From Diospyros lotus (Eukaryota; Streptophyta; Magnoliopsida; Ericales; Ebenaceae): a stretch of 64,000 nt of DNA. Made by a program: the position numbers and the translations under genes. The stretch lies in assembly GCF_014633365.1 (NCBI RefSeq), contig NC_068350.1, forward strand, positions 29,813,119 through 29,877,118, written 5' to 3'. Every line of letters begins with the position of its first letter. Within the stretch, counting starts at the first letter, position 1. The notes under the pieces were generated by a model. That model saw only the letters and a list, made by a program, of their open reading frames with translations. It did not search any database and was not told the DNA's origin. This document shows, one piece after another, positions 9,901 to 22,556 of this stretch.

Positions 9901-12900
9901 AAGATGCCCCCTTTGCTCAGCACTTTATCTCAAAATACTAAACACTTTGCTATGCCATGAATATTGTCAAATGTCACCAATGTCATGTCTGCTGTAAGAG
10001 ACTATAAAGGGTCCCAACTAAAAAAAGGGACAGAAAAGAACAGCATGAAAAATTAAGACTTGTGCTTAAGATTGTTTATAAAAGCACAATCAGTGAAAGC
10101 AACTTCACAATTACTTGAGTTTTCAACATATTGTCCTGTAAAAAATCTTGTCTATATTCTTCTAGAGTGAGAGTAGCATAAGAAGCAGAATTCCTTCATG
10201 AAGTATCATGCCAGATATGGTACCAGGCACCTAGATAAAGTTCCTGAAGCCCAATGCCTATACTTCCATTCGATAAAAAGGGACATCTTTGCATGAGAAT
10301 AGACTAGTTCCATAACTAATGAAGATTATCTTCTTAGATATAGATTTGTTATCCCATTATCTCAAGCATCATGACAGAATTTAGAACTGTAACCTGGAAG
10401 TTTACTTTACCTTCACAGTGAGTATAACCATCACCTACAAACTTTACACCCTGCACAACTGGGCACTCACAGACTCTCCCTCTAAAAGTATCCTACAAAA
10501 AGTTTCCAAATATCAGAGAAGAAACTGGAAGTGAAGCAACATATTTGACTCAAAAGGACAAGAAAAGCTTTCCCCACAAGGAATCAACTTACAAATGACA
10601 ACGTACCCGGCATGCAGTGATGTTAGCAGTTTTATCCTGCCAGCATCCACCATTGTTTACTAGACACTCATTTGTTTCTATATCTGCAAACAAAAAAAAG
10701 AAAAAAAATACATGAGAAAAGATAAGTGCCAGCCATAAAAAACATAATACATAGATATATTGTGTGCTTACGCTTAATTGCCAAAATCAATAATCTCCAA
10801 AGAACCAGATTCAATTTTAATATAAGCAGCCGCATCGAATATGAGGAGGAGGCAATCTTGAATTTCAATGGCTAAGCATTCACTCAACTAATGCAGGGCA
10901 TAAAAAGTCAAAAGTAAAGCAAGTTGTTCTGTTGAACATGCATCAAAAGACCATGCCGGTATAGAGTACAAGATTAGTTATCAATAATAATCCTAGAATT
11001 CCCAGTTATAACTTTAATTCTAGTCTAGAAAGACTATTTTCTGTATTCCTACCAAAAGATGGACTTTTTGCCCATTTATGTTCTCACTTTTTTTGAACCT
11101 AGAACAACACCTTTATTGGTGAGAGAAACCCATTCAATTGCCAGGGGATGAAGGATGAAAGAATTCTATAGGTGTTGAACTTTGAAATTGAAAGAGCTTA
11201 AAAATCATGACCTTCAGTTACACAAATTGGGTGAGAAATGGCCACTGAATTGCCTGAACAAAAAGGACAAAAGAATTCTATAGATGCTGAATTTTGAAAT
11301 TAAAGGGGCTTAAAAATCACGACCTTCAGTTAAACAAATTGGGGGCTCAGTTGTCTCCTGGAAACCTGAACAGATAGCTCTCAGAACAGGATTCTTCTCC
11401 ATCTTACCTAGAACAAAGCAGAAATGCAGATCAGAGTAGGTTCATAAAATTAGGACGTATAAGAGAACATGAAATATAATTTGTTAAAACCTCTATACTG
11501 CCGGTTATTTATGACAAGAGTCGGCAACATAGTGACATCACCACGCAGGCCTTTGTCAGCCTGAAACCAGATTTTCAAAAAAAAAAATTCAAAATTATCA
11601 ACTTGATGAGGCTACAAGAATTATCAAAGGAGCCAATCTCTCAGGCTTCTACCCGTGCTTCTTGCTCAGCCTTGAGAACAGGGTTCTCTACATCTTCGTC
11701 AGTATCTCCAATACATTCATCTACCTTCTTGACATCCATCCCTTGAAAAAATTTATCATAAACATTAAAAACTACCGTTAGAATATACAATAGTGAGAAT
11801 CTGGAGGTACTTCTCTAATCATACACCCCCCAAAAAAAAAGTCAGCAGGAAAAAAGGAAAAAGTGGAATGCAAACAGCTTGAAGATACAGATAGAAAGGA
11901 TGTGAGCTAAAATTCTTGTAGCCCCCCATCTAGAGGGATTGAGGCATGATATACTGTTGTAAATGCAAACAGCTTATTCATGTCATCCTCTTTCCAACAA
12001 AATCAGCCGAGTTAAACCCCAACCAGATGCAACAAGTGGACACTTGGACTCAGTGATGAGAAATTAGTCAATTGGGCTAAAAAAAAATTATAAAATGCAA
12101 AGGAATAAATCAATTTGAGGAAGTCAATCAATGACTCCTTAAATGTACAATGCTGCAATCAACTTCACAAGAGCAACATAGGATCATAGCAGATGCTAAA
12201 AAATGACAGCATCTTCCAAAATCACTATCTGGTTCAAAAATTTTATACAATATAGTGCTGTTGAGAACAAAGACAAGATAAAGATTTTGTGCATGTAGAG
12301 GAAAAATCATAATACTTCAGACACTTTTCACCTCATCTTACACAAACTTATAGAACAATAACAACAATGATTCCAGATTGAAACATACTGAAAATATAAA
12401 TCAATAACCTACCAAGTGATTTGATAATTTCATTCGCACAATCCTTGTTGTACTTATGCTCCTTCATTGGGCAACGGATTGCAAAGTCAGTCACATAGTC
12501 CCACCAAAGCCAAGGTTTTCCACTTTCATTGGCCACCTTGAAAAGGCAAGCTTGACGTAAATTCTCAACAACAACATCCCTCCCATCATACCCTGTTCGG
12601 TAGTCTTGCTCGGGATCTGGAGCACAATACCTTCCATAATTGATGCATTGATACATGCACTGTAAACTCAAACGATGAGCCTCTGGGCAGTACCAAGTTA
12701 TGTAGTGTGGGGTAAATTGAGTGTACCCGTTTTTTTCAAGAATCTGAGCTGCTCCTTTAAAGCTCTTGAGAAACTCAATATGATTATCACATTTTGGTCC
12801 ACACTCATCATTGCTATCTGTCCATAATTCATACTCAACCCGTTCATCAGGATGTAGAAGAGATTCTGTCCAATCAAGGTTGATTTTAACCAACTCATTA

Positions 12901-15900
12901 CTGGATAAAGCTTTCTTTATTTTATCACCAAAATCCTTGCTAATAAGTGCTGCTGGAATGTTAATGTCTTTCAAATAATCTGCCAGTGCATCCTCCTCTT
13001 CTGGGGTGTCCATGGTGATCAAAGGTTCAGTCCTGTGATCTGCCACTAGAATAGCTGCTGCTCCAGCATTCTGTGCATTCCATGCCTTCAAGGTGAAGTA
13101 ACAATCTGTGATGGGCAGCAACTTATAAATAAGCAATTGCATTGGAAAAATACATTAGAATGGCAATGCATAACATGAGAACTGTTCCATGCAAGATATA
13201 ATTCACAAAAAGTTAATAAAATATATCAAAAAAGAAATCTATATAGAAAGACATGGACATATTAGTGTACATATTGCAGACAACGACAACAACAATGACA
13301 ACAAAACAACAAGCCTTAAGCTATATGAATTCTAGCATTTTGTTCATTTCTATCTATGGTCTTATCGTCTGTAAGGCCTATATAATTAATATTAAACCTA
13401 GGTGTCCCTCACTAAGTTTTTCTTATTAGTCCTCTATCTCTTTTGCTAAATACTCATTCTTCTACTCTCTTGACAAAAGTGATTCTATTAGTCTTCTTAT
13501 CACATGACCAAACCATTTGAATTGTATCTCACACATCTTATCTTCAATAGAAGTCACTCTGACCTTATTACGATAAGCTCATTACACATGTTATCTTTTG
13601 TTGTATGACTATACATCCATCTTAGCATCCTCATCTCAGTTACGTTCACATTCTGCACATGTTGATGCTTTATTGCCTGATATTCTATGCCATATAACAA
13701 ATTTGGTTTTATAGCTGTCTTGATTCTAAAGTGTCCCTCATATCTCAAACTTAGCATCACACCTCATTTTATCTCATCCACCAACACAAGGTCATCCACA
13801 AATAACATGCCCACCCCTGCCTAGACATGTTTAGTGAGTTCATCCATTACTATGGCCAATAGGCAAGGACTTAATGCAAATTCTTAATGTAATCCCATGG
13901 TAATTAGAAAAGACTCGGTATCTCCCCCATATGTTCTAACACGTGTTTCTGCTCCATGATACATGTCTAATAACTTGTACATAAGAAATTTTGACTCTTT
14001 TTTTTCTCAAACTCTCTACAAGAGACTTCTCTAGGAATTTAATCATAAGCTTTTCTCTAGACCTATAAACTCCATATATAAATCTTTGAATTTATCTCCA
14101 TACCACTTCAACAAATATATAGCTTCCATTGTTGACCTACTAGGCAAGAAACCAAATTGGTTTTCCAACACCTTGGTTTATGTTCTTAAACTTTGCTCAA
14201 AAGAGTAGCATGGCTTGCTAGCTTGATTCATCTATAATTTCCACAACTCATAGCATCTACTTTTTTCTTGTAAATTGGCACTAACGTGCTCTTCCTCCAC
14301 TTGTCCAACATTCTTTTCAATTTAACGATCACTTTAAATAATTTTGTTAACTAAAAAATGCCCTCTTCTCCTGTGCATTTTCATATTTCTCTTGGTATTT
14401 ATTTGGTCCAACTACTTACTATCCTTTATCTTTTTTCAATACTTGTTTTATTTCATTTGGACATATACGTGTATAGAACATGCAATTTGTATTTTCTTCA
14501 ACGTTACTGAGATGCCCCAACATAACACTTGTTTCTCTACCTTCATTGAATAACCTCAAAGAACACTCCTCCCATCTCTCCTTGATTGCCCCCTCAAGTA
14601 CTAGTACTTTTGATTTGCATCTGTTGGAAATATTAAAATAAAATTCCTGATTTTCTCTCTTAAGGCCAAGAATAAGTGAATAAAAGAAATAAGAGAAGTT
14701 AAAAGGGACGAGGTTGATGGGAGATAAGGAGATAAGCCAGTGTGAAGAAAGGTAACTCCAGCAATTTAAAATTCCTAATTCAAATCTGTAAATCTGTTCC
14801 TATAGTTTAGGAGATAGTTGTTACCATTTTTCAGGAGATATTTTGTATAATCGTGTGTGTGTCACACTATGTGTGTTTGTATCCCATAGTCACAGAAATA
14901 AAGCAAGGCTTCCATTTAATCAAGTAATATTTATTATTTACTCGAGAGTAAGGTTTTAACTTTAATCGAGTAATGTTTATTAGTTACTCGAGTAAGGTTT
15001 TAACTTACTCGAGTAATCTTTCTTTGTTACTCGAGTAAGCTCTCATAAATTTTGATATTACTCAAGTAGGCTCTCATATTAATTGAGTAAAGTTGTTTGT
15101 TACTTGAATAAGTTCATTTCACCTTTTTTCATCATTTGTTCAACATCTTTTATGCATTTCACTAGTTTTAAATCACTTGTTTTTCTCTCTCTAGCTTTAG
15201 CTAGTTTATATATATATATATATATATAATATCTATGTCATTCTCCATTTTTTGCACCATCATTAGTATAAATTTTTGTAAGTTTTTTACTTTGCTTCAT
15301 TAACTACCTTTTTGCTCTCTTAATATTTATTCTCTCTTTTGGTTATCCTCCCTTTCTATGGTCCAATCTTTTTTGTCACACAATTTTCCCTCAAAAATGA
15401 TTTATTTTTCACCTTTAAATCCCACCATCTAATTCTTGGACTTCAATTTTATGATATTTCTTCTCCATTTTTTTATATGGACCGGAAAGTGTATGTTGAG
15501 TGGTAAAGCAGTCTCTTGCTATAACTTTACAATCCTTGCAACCTAGGAAGTCCTCGTCTCATAAGTGGTCTATTGTGGTTGTCAATACACCATTTCTGTA
15601 TGTAATTAAGTGTCCATCTCGTTTTTAAACCTAGTATTGGCTAAGATGAGCTCATATGTAGTGGCAAAATCCAAAATAGCTTTTCCCTCATTATTTCTTT
15701 CTCCAAAATCCATAACCTCCCTGTACATCTCTAGACCCATTCTCTTCCCAACCCACATGACCGTTGAAATCACCTCCTATAATGATCTCCTTTCTTCTAG
15801 GTATCTCAGTACCAACTCCTCTAAATCTTTCCAAAAATTGTCTTTATCTCCTCTCCTAACCTAACTGGCAATGGATATGTACTTGCAATATTCATAGTTT

Positions 15901-17580
15901 CTTCTCCTAGAATAACTTCTGAGGCAATAATTCTATCTCCTTTTCTCTTCACATCCACTGCCCTATCTCTTGTAAAGTCTTATCCATGGTAATCCTTGCT
16001 CCATTCTTTATCTAATCATTCACCGAGTACCAAAGTTTATATCTAAATTCTCTCAAGATTTTAGCCTTATCTCCAACCCATCTTGTCTCTTGGAGGCATA
16101 TAATATCAACTTTTCTCCTAACTGTCACATCCATGATTACAGATTTTCTTGTCAAAGTTCCCATATTCTATGATCATATCCTTAATCTATGACTTGGATT
16201 AGCTTCTTTACTCGCATTTGTCCATGAAAATGGGAGAACCTTTTCAAATTTGACACTACATTTGAGTGCCAGTGCAGCATTCTAGGTCATTTGTCACTAC
16301 ACACAAGCAGTGCAACACGTCACTATGAAGGGTTACGCCCCAAATGATTTTTCATTTATCTAAAAAATTCATTTTTTTTATCTAATGAGCTTTACATTGG
16401 TTGTCAGCTACCTGTTTGAACCCCTTACCTTTATTTGGGCTTTGGATTGGAAGTAGAAATAGGAAACTTTCTGTATATGCTATCAAGACAAATGGATGAT
16501 CAAGTGGGACCTGAAGCCCATACTCATGCTGATTAATTCCTCTAAGAAATCTGAATTGATTGCTTAAAAATTTAGAAAAGAAAGGTTTTTCAATAAAACC
16601 CAATGTTTTGATTCATCAAAACATTTGATTTTGTTGAGATATATGATAAAGAAGCCATACATGATATACCAACATATATGAAGATATATATTCTTTGCAT
16701 ATTTATATGAATATATATATATATTCCATATATATTAGAGTTTAAATTAAATAAGAGATAAGAGATAATTGATGATAGAAATAAGTGATAATTAATAGAG
16801 AGTTATAAATTTGAATATAATGAATAAGCTTAATTTTGTATATATTTGTCATTTTTCTCTCTCTCCTTTTCTGAATATATATATATATTCCATATATATT
16901 AGAGTTTAAATTAAATAAGAGATAAGAGATAATTGATGATAGAAATAAGTGATAATTAATAGAGAGTTATAAATTTGAATATAATGAATAAGCTTAATTT
17001 TGTATATATTTGTCATTTTTCTCTCTCTCCTTTTCTTAATTTATTTTTTTTCTATTTATTATGTTTTTCATGGTATCAAAGCCAATTTTCCTATCCTATT
17101 ATTAATTCTTATTTTATGATCTTCTCCTACATGCTCATGCACTCACCAACTTTCTCCATGAACACACAGCCCTCCTTAGCTAGTCATCACAAGCCTCAAG
17201 CATGCTCTTTGTTGAGCTGAACGTTCAACTGGTGTCTTGTTCTGGAAATTATTTTGTGCCCTTGTATACCACCAGCCTTCTCCCAGTGCCCACAAATGTG
17301 TCTTGTCAGTATTTGCATGCGTCATGTGTTTATCTCAGGCTGAATGTTCTAGCCCACATCTTATGTTCAATGGATTGTGACGACTTGCTCCCACCCGCCG
17401 GGTGCCATAAGTGAAAAATCAACCGGATTATTCACACATCAAACAATTAATGAAGAGATGGGTTATGTTTCTATGAGAAACGCCTTAGGTGGGTACTAGG
17501 CTTCGCCCTTCTCTTCGCTCTACTCAAGGATTTGGCTAACAAAATTTAGCGAAAATGCATCGGAGAAGCCAAAAATCGCA

Positions 17581-17615
<35 letters not shown>

Positions 17616-20600
17616 TAATAATAAAAAAGAACTCGGGGGCAGCTGGCAGTAGCAGCTGTGGCAGCAACGCCTGCTGCACATGGGCCGCGCCAGCCGCGTG
17701 CGCGCACGCCCTGCCGAGCAGCAGCAGCAGCCCCTTTTTCTTCTTTTTTTTTTTTTTTCCCCCTCGGCTCCATAGCCCCAAATTTCACCAAAAATACTGA
17801 GAACACAATCATACAAGAAACATTTCCCCATTCAAAAATAAAGGCATTACAACTTACATGAAGCCTTCTACAACCGTTTATCAAAATAAAATTTACAAAC
17901 CCATGTTTCAAGCTTCGACAAGCCACATACTAGCAATACACAAAATATCTTGGAGCTACCCTCATGGATCATTCATGCTTTAACCATCCAACATTCCTTT
18001 CCCCTTTAGACTTGACACATCTACATGTGAGGTAAAAACCTCATGAGCTAAAGCTCAATAAGGGTGCAATGCAAAGTGAATATGAGCATAATAAATCATG
18101 GAATGCCAAGATCATGCATGAGATTGACAGTTCTCTTTGCCCTCACAACCCTCCTCGGTTGAGGAATTAACCACCATTTGCCCCTAATGTTCTAGCTATC
18201 CTTATGGCCAAAGGTCCCACTAGTACACAAAGATGCATGTACACTTGCAATGACAATGAGATCTTATAACAAATACATACAATGCATGCAAGACCACCTA
18301 CCCATGGGGCCATCCCTTACCTTAGAGTTCTTAGAAGCTTCCAATTCTTGGGCTTCAAAGAGACTTCCTTGCCTTTTCACCACCTAGGGAGAGATTCTTA
18401 GAAACATCAAAACTTTTAAGTAGGAAGACCTTTCATACAAATTTTTGCAACTCCGAGATCCTTACCTTGATTTCTTTCTTCTTCCTGCCTTTCTTTCTTT
18501 CTTTCCAATTTTTTCTAACTCTCGGGAGACTTCTTCCAATCTCTCAAATTTTTACTCCTTTCTTTTCTTTTGGGAGATTTTCTATTAAAACTTATTAACA
18601 ACAAAACTAAGACTAAATCCTAGCCCTTAATTCTTGCCTTATGAGAAAAGATCCTAACCCTCCAACCTAGCACAATCCATGTACAACAACATACAACAAC
18701 ATATCAGCCTTTATCCCACTACTAGCACAATCCATGTGCTAAGGAGAAATTAAATCCTAGCCCTTGATTAAAATGGAGATCAAATCTCCACCATTAAGAG
18801 AAACACAATCCACGCCATATTAAAGGCTTTAAGGCAAGCCTTTAGATTTACTTTTTGAGATTAAATCTCATCCATTCAAACAAACACAATCCAGGTGACA
18901 TGGGAAATTTAAATCCCATCCCTTGATTCTTTGGAGATTAAATCTCCACCCTCCATCACTTCTTCCCTTGAAATTTCTCAACACATTTGGCAATCCATGC
19001 CAATTTGTAGCCTTCAATCTCAACTCTTGGATCTTTACTCCACCCTTGGATCAAGTTTTACATTCTCATAAAACATAATTTCTCAAAATTAATACTCTTG
19101 ACTAATTTCAAGAATGACCATTTTCAACCATTTCAATTTAATTAAATCTCCATATTTTCAAAGCATTAAATGGAGACTAATATCCAATTTCCTTTTGATT
19201 TTCTTTAATACACCATAATCATTACTCCCATTAATGCATGAATGACCGATTTCCTTTTCTTTTTGATTTAAATAATTCTTTCTATTCTCTTGGACAAGAG
19301 CTTGCCAATTGTCATTTTTAGACACAAACTTGACCTCCTAGCCATCCATTGATTCTCTAATTTGTCCATATATGATCACATTTTCAAGAGCAAATATAGG
19401 AAAATTCCACACATGGATAAGTCCCTTAGTGGAATTATTTTCCATATTACCAATGTACTCTTAATGGGAATATTATCCATTTTACTAAATCGCCCCTTCC
19501 TAAGGCACCTTTAGATCCATTTATTCCTTTTTCTCCTCAAGGGTAATTTTGGAAATTCTCATAAATCTCCACTCCTACCTATTTATTTATTTATTTCCAA
19601 ACACGGGATCAATTTTCCACATTTGATTGCTTTCGGGCTGCTTTAGGCATTAAGCCATGCTACCTGGCACCGATTGGGGTTCTATTAGGTCTCCAACCTA
19701 TATTCAAACAATTCAAAATACCCGACATGCTATTTATGCTTTATTATTCTTTAACACTCACAACACCAGGTGTTACAGATCACTAGCTCACTGGCTATCA
19801 TTTGCAGTCATTTTCGGCCACTGGCCACTACATTATTATTGAAATCTTGTCTTTTTCTTCCTTTTTAGAATCATTTTTCATCAATTTTGAAAACATTTGA
19901 AATAGTTTTCCAGCCATATAACTGCTCTAGTTTGTCTTCCATCCTCCAAACTTTCAATTGGTAACTTCCACACCCCCTTATGCCACTAAAAACTAATTGC
20001 TCATGGCCAAGTGCTGCACCTCCAGTCATTTTCTCCATTGACCGCTCAAAAATTACAAACATGTTTACAAAGTCCCCTTCATTAGGTCAGTGCAGTGAAC
20101 AACATATCATGAAGATATATATACACACACATAATGGAAGAGGCTATATACACATATTCCACATCTATTTGAGTTTATTAATTGATGGGGATAGTTATAA
20201 AGTTGAAAACAACTGATGATTTTATTTTTGTCTTTAAGGGTTTGATAAATACAATTATATCTCTGTATTGAATAGAGCTAAGGTAGAATGAAACGGGACA
20301 ACTATATTTCTCCCATAGAGTAGGCCGAACTATGTGTATATTATGGCTGAATCATGTATTTCTGTCTCTTTCCCTCTCTCGGTTCATTTTTTTATGTATT
20401 TATTTTTCAGATTTCATGAACAATTCATTTCAAGGATTCACATAGCCAAACAATTACATTACAAAGACATCAACTTTTTTAGATTTTATGTTCAGCATAT
20501 GTACATGTACAAAGATATCTGAGAAAAAACGGTGGTGATATTAACACACTTAATATTGATGTTAGCACACTAAATATGTTTAAAAGACATGATTATGCTG

Positions 20601-21534
20601 AAAATGTGTACTACAAATTATGATGATACATTTACTTTTCATCTGCTCTAGCACAAAACCTCTTTATTCGCCATCTTTCAAATCAACAAAGAAAATACAT
20701 TTTTTATAAAAGGATAATTTTAACAAACTACCCAAAAAAGATCTTGTTTACGACTTCTCATGCATTAATTAGCAGGAGGAATATTTCCGAGCTTTGGTTT
20801 ACAGTTTATTAATAATAAATTATTCTTTTACAGAAAATGTATCTCTTTCCTGATTTAAAGGATGGAGAGTAAGGGGCTTTGTGTGTTAACCTAGCAGAAA
20901 AGAAAGAAGGCAAAAAAAGGCTAGACTTGTAAATGCATCCTCTAGATTTAAAAGACTCATAATACAAATTTGCAAAGGTAATTGTGTCTTTTAAACATAT
21001 TTGATGCGGTAACCTCAATATTAGGTGTCCCGATATCACCACCACTTAACACTGAATCAAATATCCAAGATAACTAACACACACACAAGAAGTCATCAAA
21101 GTATATGCATTTTTTTCTTTCTTTTTCTCTTTTTTTTTTAAAATGAGAGTGGCGAGCAATTATAATTGATAGCCAAAAAAAAAAAAAGGAAAACTGATAA
21201 AACCAACCGAAAACAAAGTAAATTCAGAAGTTTTACCTCCACGGTCGGCAAGAAGAAAGACTGGGAGGCCACCAGGTTTGGATTTGAAATAGATTTCGAC
21301 ATCCTTGAAGCTCTTGCAGGCCTTCTGATTGGCTTCTGGATACACAACAGTGCCCACCAAGGTACCCCCATATTGGGGAACCCCAAAATTCCCAATCGAA
21401 CTCTCATAAACCCCTTTCAACCACTCCGGCGAAGCCACCTTCAAGCTGTTCTTCTCCACCACGAACTTGCTCAAACAACACCCACAAACAACGAACCAAA
21501 CCAACACAAATACTCCCAGCGACATTTCCTTCAT
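6913..21534 (-). CDS. VSR: Vacuolar sorting receptor (BP-80/VSR family), complete, 12 coding exons
   Basis: Type I membrane receptor that binds vacuolar sorting signals (NPIR-type) of soluble cargo in the Golgi and carries them to prevacuolar compartments. Coding exons: 21534-21237, 13105-12413, 11741-11653, 11560-11491, 11407-11324, 10683-10607, 10492-10411, 9810-9728, 9613-9547, 7850-7722, 7509-7403 and 7014-6913. All borders are GT-AG, phases agree, and the sum is 1881 nt (626 residues plus TGA), the usual family length. Residues 1-22 form a signal peptide ([20 protein letters not shown]). The PA domain is at about 55-165, followed by the Cys-rich luminal region. EGF-like repeats are at 412-464, 465-514 and 515-557, the last a calcium-binding DIDEC type. 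The membrane span is at about 565-588. The tail contains YMPL (607-610), a tyrosine adaptor-binding signal. The start ATG at 21534 directly precedes the hydrophobic signal; a second in-frame ATG lies at 21525. Intron 1 is 8.1 kb and intron 9 is 1.7 kb, both filled with transposons. No disabling change seen. Confidence 0.95.
8571..8890 (+). repeat. 160-bp tandem duplication inside the Copia RNase H region
   Basis: The segment 8571-8730 starting TGGCTAAAAATTTTACTAA recurs at 8731-8890 starting TGGCTAAATTTTTTACTAA. The two copies differ at scattered positions, for example ACCACCCCTATG versus ACCACACCTGTG. The duplication repeats the LYCDNK and HFIKEK motifs of RNase H and keeps the reading frame nearly open. 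Confidence 0.85.
9035..9510 (+). repeat. 3' LTR of the Copia fragment
   Basis: Starts TGTTGACAATTACGG directly after the polypurine tract and ends GTTCCTGACA, giving the TG...CA form usual for LTRs. It contains TGATTGATTGAT runs and a short TATAAATCAGC segment that may be the LTR promoter. Length 476 bp. Confidence 0.75.
13260..16350 (-). mobile_element. Decayed RTE-type LINE in VSR intron 1
   Basis: Same orientation as VSR. Reading the minus strand from 16200 down: apurinic-type endonuclease remnants (a VNIICLQETKW-like segment near 16100, CCACATGACC-type text near 15760), then reverse transcriptase remnants (MDELTKHV and FVDD-like segments at about 13790-13850), then an intact C-terminal stretch at 13760-13554 with [11 protein letters not shown] and [15 protein letters not shown], typical of plant RTE LINEs. 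The 3' end is a TTG-rich tail (13276-13310). Many stops. It is interrupted by an LTR-like insert at 14623-15143. No longer able to make a full protein. Confidence 0.8.
14623..15143 (+). mobile_element. LTR-like insert nested in the LINE
   Basis: The LINE text breaks at GATTTGCATCT and resumes at CATCTTTTATGC, so CATCT (14618-14622 and 15144-15148) is a probable target duplication. The insert begins GTTGGAAATATTAAAAT and ends TTTGTTCAA, close to a TG...CA LTR whose edges overlap the duplication. It contains an AATAAA at about 14896 and a run of TTACTCGAGTAA motifs. No coding sequence. Best read as a solo LTR. Confidence 0.65.
16632..17070 (+). mobile_element. Copia-type LTR followed by a tRNA-Met primer site
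   Basis: Starts TGTTGAGATATATG and ends TTTTTCA immediately before TGGTATCAAAGCC (17071-17083), which matches the initiator-Met primer binding site used by many plant Copia elements. This places a 5' LTR on the plus strand. Most of it is made of a 164-bp tandem duplication (16708-17035). The following 300 bases hold no recognisable gag and I found no clear matching 3' LTR. Confidence 0.6.
16708..17035 (+). repeat. 164-bp near-perfect tandem duplication
   Basis: Units 16708-16871 and 16872-17035 both begin TGAATATATATATATATTCC and end CTCCTTTTCT. By eye I find essentially no differences, so the duplication is recent compared with the decayed elements around it. Confidence 0.92.
17376..19777 (-). 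mobile_element. 2.4 kb Gypsy-type LTR in VSR intron 1
   Basis: On the minus strand it starts TGTAACACCTGGTG (19777) and ends GCAAGTCGTCACA (17376). It shares internal landmarks with the plus-strand LTR at 35843-38506: a GCACCCTTANTGAG segment followed by CTCATGAG, and near the 3' end a CCTAGG-rich GTTTCNTCNNGAAAC block. I therefore read it as a solo LTR of the same broad family. The flanks (TGGAT left, GATCA right) do not form a clean target duplication. An AAT microsatellite (17580-17625) and GC-rich homopolymer runs create several false open frames near its 3' end. Confidence 0.6.
19778..21236 (-). other. Rest of VSR intron 1, next to exon 1
   Basis: AT-rich, non-coding. A stretch at 20090-20400 has LTR-like wording (GAAGATATATATACACAC, later TTTGAGTTTATTAATTGATG) faintly similar to the LTR at 16632-17070, but I cannot define boundaries. 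The donor of exon 1 (GGAG|GTAAAACT) is at 21237/21236. Confidence 0.4.
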
Positions 21535-21723
21535 TTTCTGCACTTGGAATAGAATACCGAACTGGACTGCTTGATCGGAGCAAGACCCGGAAAATGGAGT
21601 CCACTGATCAACACTAATTTTCGAGGGGTTGAGGAGGAGAAATTGGGCTTTTGAAGAAGAAACAAATAAAGAAATCTAATAGCGGAGACTTGTCCAACCA
21701 GGAGAAAGATAAGCCTTGGAGAG

Positions 21724-21733
21724 TATATATATT
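21724..21733 (-). promoter_or_regulatory. Candidate TATA box of the VSR gene
   Basis: On the minus strand AATATATATA lies about 190 bases upstream of the VSR start codon, inside GTCAATATATATACTC. That spacing would give a 5' UTR of roughly 150-160 bases. The position and context are plausible, but TA runs are common in this window. Confidence 0.35.
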
Positions 21734-21739
21734 GACTCT

Positions 21740-22556
21740 GTTCAATACCCCTCTGGTGGAAATGACAGAAGATCCAAACCGCCATTGTCGAAAGCTTCCT
21801 TTTCTTTTCTTTTCTTTTTTTTTTTTGTCAAAGAAATATATAAAAAGCTTTACCAAAATGTGCTGGCTTTTTTCTGCTGCGACGTGTCTGAGGGAAGAAT
21901 GAACGGCCCAGATGGCGGTCAGCTTATGCAGTGGGATATGTTCCGGTGCAACTATGGTATCCAATGGTAGCTGTATCCTTGGGAGTTTTTAACTATAGGA
22001 TCACCTAGGCTAATCTCAACCGCTACCTTTGTTGCAACTAGAAACCTATTGAGCTGGTAAATTTGGCTCTGGTTTTCTTGTAATTACCAATTATTTTGGG
22101 AGTTCTCATGATATTTCTTGTAAGTTCTAGGTCTCTATATGTGGACATAGATGAGAAACCATTGATTGCAGCCTTTGTGAGAGGGGTGATGAGATTTGTT
22201 GAAATTCAACTGATATTTTGGTTATTGTTGTCGTAGAAATATAATAATAAATTTATTTAATTAAAAATATAAATGTAATCCTCAAGTTATCTAAATCTAT
22301 AAAAAAGAAAATAGTCAAAAAATATAAAAAAATTCTTACGTAAATACTTTGATATTTAAATTAGACATTAAAAATGCTAAAAACTCGAGAGTAGTATTTA
22401 TACAAGTATTAAAGATATATCTTTTCTATAATGAAGATCTGTTTATTTATAAAAGGGTATTGAGTAATTTTAACTCCTATAGAATTAGGATTTTCACAAA
22501 TGATGATTATCCCTTACAAATAAAGTTTATCATCTCGAAGGGATTTTCGTTTTCAG
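21740..22556. other. Intergenic region upstream of VSR
   Basis: No gene recognised. It should hold the VSR promoter at its left side; from about 22200 the sequence becomes very AT-rich. Confidence 0.4.

Noticed and set aside
13276..13300. CAA/ACAACAACA run considered as a simple microsatellite
   Set aside because: Its position right after the LINE C-terminal region marks it as the TTG-rich 3' tail of the minus-strand RTE LINE.
17068..17085. TGGTATCA-type words (also at 1590-1605, 43421 and 55414) considered as tRNA gene parts
   Set aside because: They are complements of the tRNA-Met 3' end that sit just inside LTRs, i.e. primer binding sites; no tRNA cloverleaf surrounds them.
17520..17930. 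Several overlapping open frames of 60-126 codons on both strands
   Set aside because: They arise from an AAT/ATT microsatellite, a T homopolymer and GC-rich runs; the translated products are homopolymeric (Ile, Tyr, Lys, Phe runs) in every frame.
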